Assembly: GCF_040183065.1 (NCBI RefSeq)
Contig: NC_091120.1
Coordinates: 14,748,708 to 14,812,707 of the forward strand
DNA length: 64,000 nt
Direction: 5' to 3'
Source of the DNA: Periplaneta americana
Lineage: Eukaryota > Arthropoda > Insecta > Blattodea > Blattidae
Both the position numbers and the translations under genes were made by a program. This document shows, one piece after another, positions 34,701 to 46,700 of this stretch. Below the pieces are notes generated by a model. That model was not told the DNA's origin, did not search any database, and saw nothing but the letters and a program-made list of their open reading frames with translations. Position 1 is the first letter of the stretch. The number at the start of each line of letters is the position of its first letter.

Positions 34701-37700
34701 TGATCCGAAGAAATGTAACATTTCAAAATTTCTTTTCAGAATGAAAAGTTACATTTCTTTGGATCAAATTTCTGCGCATTTAAAGGACAAAACTAAAATT
34801 CTTTCAATCATTTAATATCATAATACACTGCTGTCTTAAATTGGCTGAGCATATTGGGAATTCAATCAATGGCTTTCTCAAAACATGCTATGGAATGTTT
34901 CATGTAAGACAATTTTATCTCGAAAAGGAAGCAAAAACGAGCAAAATTGTATCAAACTTTTTTGTTTGAAATATTTCGAAGAATAACCTTCTCAAATTAA
35001 TGACATTACTTACAGTTCACTCTGTATTTATTTATTTTATTCAGTTGTTTTACGACGCTGTAACAACATCTAGGTTATTCAGCGTCTGAATGAAATTAAG
35101 GTGATAATGCCGGTGAAATGAGTCCGGGGTCCAGCACCGAAAGTTACCCAGCATTTGCTCGTATTGGGTTGAGGGAAAACCCCGGAAAAAACCTCAACCA
35201 GGTAACTTGCCCCGACCGGGATTCGAACCCGGGCCACCTGGTTTTGCGGCCAGATGTGCTGACCGTTACTCCACAGGTGTGGACTTCACTCTGTATATTA
35301 TGCTGTACAAATAGGCGCAATCAAAAGACAAGGAAGTTAATATTATGAAGTCAAGATGCAATACAATTATTTCACAGCAGTTGTTATATGTACGATTTTG
35401 AATAACTAATAAAAAAAATGTTCCTTCTACATTACAATATTGGATTGAATAACTTAAAAATAATTCTGCATTCATGTATACTATTTTCGAAACTGCTGGG
35501 AGTATTGCATCATTGTCGTTATGATATTTGAAAATAAACCTTCTAAGATAAAATTTTGCCAGAATCTCTTTTTTGATTTCTGCTCACACCAGCCTTATTA
35601 TATGTCGCAAAATGTTATTTAAAGAAGCAAGTCTAAGCAAAGGACGCTTTTCATGATCGACTAGCTTGGCCCTGAATTTTGGATTTGTTAGGTTCGTGAA
35701 AGTCTGCCGGTACTTGTGTGCTGTTGAAAATCGTAATAGACTGATTTTCGCTGCAAATTTACGAATCCTCGGACACAGTTCATAGTTTAAGGAATTGTGA
35801 AAGCTAAAGAAGTACTTGTCGTTATATGTACATTTAAGCTGTGCAGTGTGTGAAAGATCAGTTAATTTTAGCTGCAACTCTGGAGACAAATTTTCGGATT
35901 TGTTGAATGGGGGTGACAGAATTTGTGTTGAATCATTTCTGAATATTTCATTTCTTAATAATGCAATGTTTTCCACATATTCAAGGACAGTAGGCTTATA
36001 TCTCCTTTTTATATACATTGCTGCTCTGCTTAACCTTTGCACATCTACTCCTTACTCAGTGCATTCTGGTAGGGGAAGAAAGGTAACCCGTGTGCAGAAC
36101 AATCTGTCCACCACACACTCCAGCCTGTATATGCACTGCTGGCATAGGCCTACATGCAGGAGTAGAACATTTGTTATGATACTGCTTGACCATGCTAGGA
36201 GTGGTATGGAAGTAATGCATTGAAGGTTATCTAAGGAATGGAGTGGAAGTGAGTACTATTATCTGTACAGGGTGGAAGTGAAATAATCCTGTTGATTTCC
36301 AGAGTGAATAGCTCATGTTGTATGTACGAGGGTCACTCCAAAAGTAATGCACAACATTTTTTTTTTTTATTCTACACTTTTGCAATTTATGGAGGTCTAG
36401 ACACATTCTTCCCACTAGTATTCAAATTTAATTTAAGTCGTTCCCTTGAGTTGCATTCATCAGAAGCAACGTGCTGTTATCGAGTTCCTTTGCTGTGAGA
36501 ACGAGACAGTGGGAAACATTCACAAGAGGTTGAAAAAAAGGTTTATGGAGATGCAGCTGTCGATTGCAGTACGGTTAATCGGTAGGCAAGCAGATTATCT
36601 GGTGAAAGAGGGCACGTCAATATTTGGGATACTCCTCTCAGCGGCAGACCCTCCACTGCACTAAGTCCTGACAACATGGTTGTGGCTGACAAACTTGTAA
36701 CAGTGAAAGAATTGCCATTCCAAGTTGAAATAGGAGAAGCAAGTGGGTGCAGAATATAGAAACAGTTGGGGTTAAAGGTTTATGCCAGGTGGGTTCTGAG
36801 GATGTTGATAGAAGCCCACAAAGAAACCTGAAAAACAGTGTGCAGCGAACTTTTGGTGGAATGGTGGAAATTACTTTCTTGCAAGAATTGTGACAGGAGA
36901 TGTAACATGGCTCCACTATTTTGAACCGGAGACAAAGAGGCAGACAATGGAGAGGCATGCAAATACACCAAAGAAAAATAAATTCAAAATTGCGCCTTTG
37001 GCAGGAAAAGTTATGGCTACTGTGTTTTTCGAGTCAGAAGGACTCTTGCTTGTAGACGGAACCACCATTAATTCTGACGTGTATGTGGCAACTCTCAAGA
37101 AACTTCAAGCTTGACTGAGTCATGTTTGACCACATTGGGAGAAGCAGGATGTTCTGTTGCACAACAACACATGGCCACATGTCAGTCATAAGATCGCAGA
37201 CCAGATCGGAAAACTTGGATGGCCAACACTGAAACAGCCGCCTTACAGTCCTGATCCATGCGATTACAATTTCTTTGCTAAACTGAAGGAATCCCTTCGC
37301 GGAACAAGGTTTGAAGTTGACTACTCCCTAGTGCATGCTGCTAAAGAGTGCCTCAGACATGTTGCTCCAGACTTTCACCGTGCAGGTATACAAGCCTTTG
37401 TTCCAAGTTGGTGTAAGGTAGTTGGTAGGGACAGGGATTATGTGGAAAAGTGACATTTTATTCCTAAAAGATATATCTACATTCTGTGAAAATAGCAAAG
37501 CTATAGGATAAAAATGTAATTTTTAAATGTTGTGTTTTACTTTTGGAGTGACCCTTGTATATAATAAACAGCTACAATAAAAAACCAATAGTATCTGTTC
37601 ATCTTCCAAGACTCCTTCAGTGACTTTCTTCTGGGTAATATTGTTTAAATGATGAAATTCAAATTCGTTATCTCGTTAACCAAGTTTTCAACTGTATGAA

Positions 37701-40700
37701 CTTAGAAATATTTCCGGCCACATCGCTTACAGGTTGTTGTCATGGCAACCAAGATTAACCTGCAAGTAGCCAATCACAATTTGACGCCCTCTGCTCTTTT
37801 TGCCTGAGCTTGTGGGCAATGCTGTCATATTATCGAACATATTGCTGACCAACCGGCTGTTAGCAGTAGCAGCAATGTTGCCTTGGCAGCAGACCCATAA
37901 GCCACGTGGCTAGCAAGCTGTCAGAAGTCGAAAGCAATGTTAATTCTACTATAAGAAAACATTCGACCTTCAATTTGATAACTAGGGGGGCGGATGTTGA
38001 TAAAGTCATCTTATTTTTCATATTAGGACGATGCCAATTTATATAGAAATCCTTTCTATGTAATCAACATAAAGAATTAATTTCTTACATTGCATTTTTT
38101 GACGGTTTTGAACTAACAGGTCATTTTTTTTTTTTTTATCATTTTTAATACTTTGAATAACTTTTAGATCCTTTGGAATGCATTTTACTTTCTTCTTTAT
38201 AGATAGGTCTGTTAAATCTTTTTCTAAGCGAATAGATCAATACTGGATAAGTGAGTAACAGTGAAGTTTGAGTTTTATAGTTTGGAACAAACTCTGAAGT
38301 CCATCCCTCATTCCACTAAAGGCTTCACCTCACACAACGAAAGTACCGGTAGTATAAAATGCTTGACAACAGCGTAGTGTGAGGGCTTTGACCGTTGTTG
38401 TTCTTTTGTCGGTATGAGAGTGTCTTAAAAATTTGAGAGAGGGGAAAACTTTCACCGTTTCCTATACAAAAGGACTTTGTGTCTCCAATATAGTTTGGAA
38501 GGGATACTGTAGTAGACAGTATTGTTAACACAGATTGCAAGAATGCATGCTGCATCCATAATTTTTGTCAATTGCTCTCCCTTATCTGGAAGTTCTGGTA
38601 ACAAAAGTGAAGTGTGAAAGGAGAAGGAGACAGAGAATGAAGGCACTGACATGGATCACCCCTGATTGAAACACATTGTAAACCCTCATTAAAATCTATA
38701 GTTTTCCCTTAAACCCTTCATTTTGTTGCATGCCCTTTTCCTTTATCTTAGCCAAATTCCAGGAAGTTGCCTCCTCTCTCCGAGATTTGCAGGGCAGTCA
38801 TTGAAACAAGATGACTAATTTTTAAGAAGTTGTGGTATGAATACTTCGAATAATATTTAAATGTTATTTCCTTTTAATTTTATGTCAGTTTTTTCCATTT
38901 GCTTAAGGGCATTTCATTGATCATTTTAAGTAGATTTTTAGGCCATCAACATCTGCTCCCTATTGGTAACATATGTACTACTGTTTGTGAAAATTGCAAC
39001 ACCATGAAAAAATCATGAGAACTGAATCAAATTTGTTTTACATATTACTAATATTGATATACACTTGAATACACGAGTACATCAATATTTTGTAAAACCT
39101 CCATGAGCTGCAATCAGAGCTGCTATACGTAGTGCTTTGCAGCTGGCTGCTGGAGGTTGTTGACGGACTACAGTATGATTATTTAGTCCTGACAGTTGCA
39201 GGCAAGTCCATTTAGTTATGCCAAGGGGTGTTTGGGTTATTCACTCGCTTGCCTTTGAAGCGATCAGATGTCATGCTTGCGGTATAGCGGTATGTTTCCA
39301 GTACAATTAAGCTGTACTGCATTCCTTTGCCGACTGCTCGCCCTTATCTCTACTCCAGAACTCTCCCCACTCTTCCTATTACTTCCCCTCTTTCGCGTCA
39401 CTGAGTTGTCAGGACTAAATAATTGGTCTGTACTTGTCGACCAACCATATCCCATACATGTTCAATAGTCGACATATCTGGCAAACTCGCAGGCCACTGA
39501 AGAAGCTGAATGTGCTGTGCATTGAAGAGAGCTTGAACAATCCTGGCAACATGTGGTCAGGCATTATCTTGCTGGAATATGTCAGTAGTGTACTGAATGA
39601 AGGGTACGACTTCTGCCTTTATAACATGGATGGGCATCGTGCCTCGCTAGAGAAATAATGCCTCACTGACCTTCACAGAGCTTATCGCTCTGAGTGACAT
39701 CACCTTCACAGTCCCCGTCCCTTCCTCACGCAGCTCCTAGGCATGGGCAGGTCCTATATCAGTTTCATAAGCAATATCAGTGGTGGCATAATGGCATTAT
39801 TAAAGCAGTGTGTACACGTTAGAAAACGATTATTTCATGAGAAATGGGAGGAAGAGTTTTTTTTGCTGTTTAGAAGGGGAGAACATACGATGTATGTTAT
39901 GCTCGAAAATCCTATTAGCCATTAATAAATTTAATATACAACGACATTACTCCTTATGTCATAAAGAACATGCTGAATTAGAAGGTAAGACAAATTAAAT
40001 GCTATTTTTCGTACTATTCCGAAGAAAATTTATGATCTTAACATTTGCATAATAAGACTAAATACGACATTATACCTTAAACACGCTGCATTAAAAGGTA
40101 GCCTACGAGGAATTAAATGTTCGTACGTATTATTTCCAAAAGAAATTTATAAAAAAAAATATCAAATGTGCGTAGAAAACGAAATATGATTTTCTGAAAT
40201 TATTTTAGGTCGAGAACATGCAAATCTATTAAGTAATCTTGATAAACACCAGAATATTCAAGAAAATAAATGTAAACAACGTGATGGAATATTATTGGCT
40301 AGTTACACAATTTCTCGCCTGTGATTTAAATCAATTCAATGATGGAGAAGTAGTAAAAAGGTTTATGATTAAAGCTGCCGAATTAATTTGCCAAATTGAA
40401 TAAAAGTTTTCGAGTCTCTCACATTAACCAAGCGCTTTCCTAATAATTCGCCACTGACCGCCTTAGCGATTACGATAAGGTGACGCAGGTCACAGCAGTT
40501 TATATTTCCCATCCTACTCTGCAGTCTCCTCTCCTAGTAAACAAACTATTTCAAATCGAGTGCCTCACGTAACCGAAAATTGTGCCCATGTATGCTTTAT
40601 AATATCCTCGATGTACCGATTGCTGTTGAGTCTACCCTCCATACATACCAGCCGAGATTGTGAATGATACCCAATGGCACCTCACACCATCACGCCTGGT

Positions 40701-43700
40701 GTTCGACCAGTATGACGCCGAACAATGCATTCTGGATGATACCTCTAATCACGATATCATCTAATGCTTATACGACCATCATTGTATTCCAAGTTGTAAC
40801 GGGATTCGTCCGAAAACACTGTGTTGCCAATCTGCACGTCAATCTGTGTGTTACGAGCCCATTGTAGCCTGAGACGTCGATGATCTAGGGTCGAGGAAAT
40901 CTGCTGCAAAGAAGTGCGTGCAACCAGCCCTCTGCGAAACAGACGTCATTGAAAAGTGGAATCAGACAATGCTCCACTGTTGTGCTAACTCCTGTGATGA
41001 AGCTGAACGATTTGTCACTACCATGTGGATGAGATGTCTGTCATCCCGTGGTGTCATTACAGATCATGATCTACTGCTGGATTTTCGATGTGTCCGATTC
41101 TCTTCAGTCCACTGCTTCCACACTCGTGTCACTATAGTAGCATGATGTCCCACACAAGTAGCAGTATCACGATACGAAAATGTACCTTCATGCAGGCCAC
41201 CATTCTAACTCTATTGTTTGTTTATACTGCTCCCTTTTAGCATGACGAGGCTTAGTGACTCTTAGAGAAAGGTTTACTGCCTGGTGAATGTAATACACTG
41301 CTCGTCTGGCTCCACAACAGTTCAGAGGGCACTGCTGGATTCAGGGATGCAAAATCATTTTGAAATTCTAATCACTAGGGAGCGGATTTTTATGTGCTAA
41401 AAAATTTAAATATATTTATTTTTTATGTGCTAAAAATAAAAAAAAAAATTCTTTTAAATATGACAAAAATACCTTACTTAGCTTGGAAAAAAAAATGTTA
41501 CTAGGTACTCGCCCACCATACTTGAGTGCTAGTAGTTGGCAGAGAATTACAGTGAACAACAATGCATGCTGATTTTCTCTGAACAACGACTTATACTGTG
41601 AAAATGATCTTTCCACATCACAGGACGTCAGACGTGCATATTTAAAGAGAGGAATGTCACAAACACCTACACAGTAAATTTCACCTACAGGCACACCCTC
41701 CAATACTTGAGCAACTTTACACATTTTTTTATATCCACTGTTTTTCCCAAACACATACTGGAATTTGTCCCTTATTACTTGTACTTCTGAACCTGGTAGC
41801 GAGTCTAGTTTAATTTTCACGGCACGCACTTCCCTGTTTCAGACAACAGGTTTTTGGATGTTTCGAGTTTTTTATGGTGTCTCACAAAAAGCTTAGATTT
41901 GCTAATAGGAAAGCCAAATCGTTTTTTAAACAACCATCTTTCAGTATATCTTGAAGGATATCGATTGACGAAGCCCAATAACAGGGAATCACAAGAAGAT
42001 ATATTGCCTTACTTGATAGACATGAGGGAGAGGCGAGAGATTTGTTTAAATTTAATAATGTTCATACCCGAGCTCTTATCTGTTGTGTTTGACAAACAAA
42101 GCGTGGAATGAAATCATCTTCAGCAACAATAAACATTCCTAATTATGTGTTGCAAGATCTCTCCTCCTTGTCCATGTTAATTTATTCTCTAATAACAACA
42201 CTGATATACTGCCTAGCAGTTCTCGGAACTTGAGGCGATACTATTACGAAAATGGATCACGGATACACCACACAGCGCTTAAAAACTCGAAGCAACCAAG
42301 AATTCTTAAAAAGATAACGTACTTCTGAGTGACATAATTGCTTTAGTGTTAAAATGTTTAAAAGTTCTTGTAAAAAATTATTTAAGTAAAAAAACTCCAA
42401 GATTTATGTGTTTATAATAGATTTCCTGAAAATATGTATTTACATCATTTTTTTTGTGAAAATATGTCTATGTGAAATAAAATTCGGGTTTTAAACTTGA
42501 AACTTAATGTACGGAATTTTTAACTTTGTTAATTGTGTTTTATCACACGCAAAAATAATATTTAATTACATAGGAATCCGCTCCTTACTAATCACTTGCT
42601 TGTCATACACTGCGTTATATTTAGTATAACTTTCACATGCCTATCTACGTTCCTTCATGGTATTGCACTTTTTACAGACCGTAGTGTAGTTCAAGTATGT
42701 CTGGGTCATTTTAATAATAGTATATTTTGAATTGCTTTTTGCAGATACTAGGAAGAAGTTTGTTTCCAGGCTGGTAACCTCAAGTAGCCAGACACCAGGC
42801 AGAATTAATGTTCCTGTCCACAAGGGAGCAGCCTCTGAACGCCTTGTTGCTATTGTTAGTCCACAGCAGAGATCACGGAGTGAAAAAAAGGTGCCTGTGT
42901 GCAGATTTATATTCTTCTAACATCTCATTTCGGATGTCTTTTTTATTTTATTCTCATAATGCTCTCATGTATGGGTGCGAATCATGGACCATGACTGAAC
43001 AGCAACAACAACAACAACAACAGTTTAGAAGATAGGAAAGGAAAATTCTGAGAAAGATTAATGGTCCTATTAAAAAGAAGAAAATAATTGGAGGATCCGT
43101 AGTAACTTGGAATTAGAACAAGTATATAAGGAACCTAATATTGTAACTTCGAATAAAAAATTAGAAGACTTGAATAGGTAGGTCACTTAATTAGAATGGA
43201 AAACGAAAGAATGGAGAAGATGATCTTCACTGGAACACTGTGGGGGAAAGAGAGATAGGGGTCGTCCCAGATTGAGATGGTTAGACTGTATTGAGGAAAG
43301 TGGAAATAAGGAGCTGGAGGAAGAGGGTAGAGGACAGAAGTGATTGGGCTATTGTTTTAAAAAAAGGCTTTAGCTAAATTATTAGAGCTGTATGCCAAAA
43401 GAAGAAGAATGCTCTCATGTAATGAAAATTCAACTCTTCTTTTATCACAGTAGGAGGGAGGGGGGAAGTAATAATTGTCTTTTATCCAAAATTAATTTTT
43501 GTTTAGTGATAGATGTTTGAACAGCATCATATTAATGCAGTGTCTCACTTATAGCAAAGAATTGACATTATAATTAACTTTTGTGCGAGATCGTGCGTAT
43601 TTGCTTGGTTTCCGCACAAAACCAATCTGCGGAAAGTCTCAAATTCCACATTCAGTATTCCCAACCTAACACACATAACAATTTCCCTCTTCTTACCGCT

Positions 43701-46700
43701 TAAGTGACACATTGATTTTACTGCTTTAGGCTTTTAACATATTATTTTTAGAGACGTTCAATATAGTAATAATTATAAATTGGAAACTTACCACTGCAAT
43801 TTCACCTAAATTGCACTGTTAATTATTGTTTTTAAATATTTGCAAAACTAATAAAAACTCTATATACAGACGTTTAACTGTCTTATACTTATACAATGAG
43901 TAGCTCGTTTATAAGTCGTGTGTAAATTCTTTACTAATAATCACTACATACGTCGTGTATAACTGTTACACAGCTATGTCATAGTTTCGTCATTACTTCG
44001 TTACGAAAGGTAATAGAATATCTGAGGTTCTCTATTGCATCCGGTAGAGCGCTCTAGTGTGGCGTGTTAAATATCGATAGTACAACTGGCTCTAATCGAT
44101 TACCACACTACATTTTGGTCAAAGAGTATAAGCTACAGCAATATTATTCTAATAATTCTATGATCTTTGGTTTGTTCTTCTGTGGTTACAAGGTAATCAT
44201 CATCATAAAATGACAGTCGATACGAACAGCTGTTAGAGGGGCGGCCATTTTTTCCCTATATACAACGCTTAAACAAGGGGTTTCGTGTATATAACTACTG
44301 CAAAGCAATTCCCATTGTATAGTTACAGCCTGTTTATACGTCCATAGCTTATTCACAGTTTATTAGTAACGTTTTCTGTCTCAACTCTGCATAAGTCTCG
44401 TATAAAAACTATACACGGTTTATTAGTAAGACTGTACAACTCCACTAAAGTTACTGCATTCGTGATGCAAGTAACATTAAGGAAGCCATGAAAAAATCAA
44501 CAAGATTCCAGACTCATCATAGACTGGGGGGAAAAAAAAGACAGACATATATCACGGCCTGCTGGAGTATAGTAAACACAGAAAACATTTTAAAGCAACA
44601 ATGTTGAAGATAGATATTTTTGTTTTGCAAATTTGCCATCATTGAACAGAAACCAAGATGGAGATTTCATTGCAACTAATTAGAAATTCCTCTTTTAGGT
44701 ATGTAATAAACGATCTTTGCACAAAATAATGTACGATACACGAGTGGTATGTTTTCTTTCAATTCTCGGAAATTAAAAAAGCTCAACTACGTTTCGCTTT
44801 TTCAAACTTTTCCTCGAACATGAAAATTTCAACATACCGCTCTTGTAACGCATATTACTTTTAATATACTTAAACGTTCCTAAAAGCATTTATTGAACAA
44901 TTTTAGGTGAGTGAGTCTGGAGCAGTAAGCAGTAACCAGTTTGAGGGAAGCAGTGGTGCCAGTTGTGTTGATCTTGGTACTCCAGTCACTCACCAGTTGA
45001 AGAAATCTAAGACTCCTGTGGTGAGAGTTTACTAATATTGCTGTAGCAAGTAACTGTTATGTAATGTTAAATTTTTACAGTGTGATTCTTATGGTTGTCT
45101 ACATAATTACTACATGCCGGATCTTGACAAGCAGTAGCATAAGATCTGAGACTATACCATACACTCATATGGAGAAAAGAAAAAGCTCTGACTATACAAT
45201 GAAACAAAAGGAACAGCTATTATTAAACAATAATCTGACTTACCATATTACAGCAGGTGCTAGAAATGTTAATCAGAAAACAGCACTAATTGAGAGTTTA
45301 AAACACTAATTATCTGCACTCTGCAAAATTACAGTATATGGATTTCATTATTGAATTTCATGCTGATTGTGCTCTAGCAACTGAAATCCTAGTGGATGTG
45401 GTTGTTGGGTACAGCTCTCCTGTTGGATGACTCATGTTATAACAGTAGGTAGCTGATAGTTTATTGCAGAGAAGTATTTATTATTTTGATGTCTTAGCTG
45501 GGACATAAATCAAGCAGTCTTTGGCTTCACCAGTCTACATTCGTTTTTCGTAATGCATACAGTACTTATATTCATGTTGTAATAATGGCTTTTCGTCTAA
45601 CTACGGAACAGCATATTTTTGTGTGTTGCAAGTTCATAAAGTACGAATCTGAAGAGGAGCAGAAAGAGAATTTCATGAACAATTTCCCAGAGTGTGAGTT
45701 CCAATTCATACCAGGATTCATACATTACTTACTTACTTATTGGCTTTTAAGGAACCCGCAGGTTCATTGCCGCCCTCACATAAGCCCGCCATTGGTCCCT
45801 ATCCTGAGCAAGATTAATCCAGTCTCTGTCATCATATCCCACCTCCCTCAAATCCATTTTAATATTATCCTCCCATCTACGTCTCGGCCTTCCCAAAGGT
45901 CTCTTTCCCTCCGGCCTCCCGACTAACACTCTATATGCATTTCTGGATTCGCCCATACGTGCTACATGCCCTGCCCATCTCAAACGTCTGGATTATGTCA
46001 GGATTCATACATTAGTGAATAAATTCAAAGTAACAGGTTCAGTGCTGGAAGTACAAGGTCGAAAAAAATCCTACATTGTTAAACACCACATAAAAAAAAC
46101 TTCATGATATTCATAAACATCTCTGGCAATCTTTAGAAAATTCGAAAGGATTTATATTATTTCTTTATACATTTGCAAAAGATCTGTGAAGCTATTATCT
46201 CCTTCCATAATACTTCAATGACAGCTGTGTCCTGTTCCTCCCTTATAAACCTCCTGTTGCTAGAAGATGGTGCCTTTATGCATCCCCAAATTTAAATATT
46301 TAAGACATTTTAATAGCTGAATTGGTTTTTGTTGGGGTAGATAAGTATATTGTAATAAAATTAACGTCCTGACTCTTGATCGAGAAGAAAACTGAATATG
46401 ATTTGAGATGGCAGTGATGAATGTTGTGTAAAGTTTTTTTAATATTTGCGACATATTAATTTAGAAATCTTGTCACTATTCGTGAGCTGCCGCAAGAGAC
46501 AAAGAGTACTTAATTAACCATATAAATTTTTACAAGCTCAATGAACCATTAATTTTGTTTTGACAATGAAACTCCTACAAGTACATAGCTGCAAATACAT
46601 TTTGTGATTGGTGGAAATATACTAGTTTCAAAGGGGTAAGTGTTACAAAAAAGTAAAGAATCCTAATGAACTTGGTTTCATCTCGAATATAGGTGATGCT

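Larger units (their letters stand above)
33535..35027. repeat. Foldback-type repeat with inverted ends
   Basis: 33540-33640 (aaccgtaagcaatgttattaa, cgctcgtttttgcttccttt) is inverted at 34905-35025. Inside is a second, tighter inverted repeat (34578-34724 and 34742-34900) and a SINE. Relatives are at 1868-2035 and 49690-49800. No transposase is visible. Confidence 0.6.
38981..42681 (-). mobile_element. Tc1-like element expanded by two nested insertions
   Basis: The left end CTGTTTGTGAAAATTGCAAC pairs with the reversed right end CGGTCTGTAAAAAGTGCAAT, and ACCATGA follows in both; TA flanks at 38979-38980 and 42682-42683. Minus-strand transposase pieces lie on both sides of an internal insertion: RRHTGRTPGVMVWGAIGYHS and LNSNRYIEDI (about 40600-40760), then FQQDNA, a stop, PHVARIVQALFN and SIEHVW-type DMSTIEHVWDMVGRQ (39430-39600). 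The frame is broken and inactive. Confidence 0.85.

Noticed and set aside
38325-38652. Minus-strand frames as a possible coding exon
   Set aside because: The frame changes several times and no splice pair keeps phase; probably old transposon DNA.
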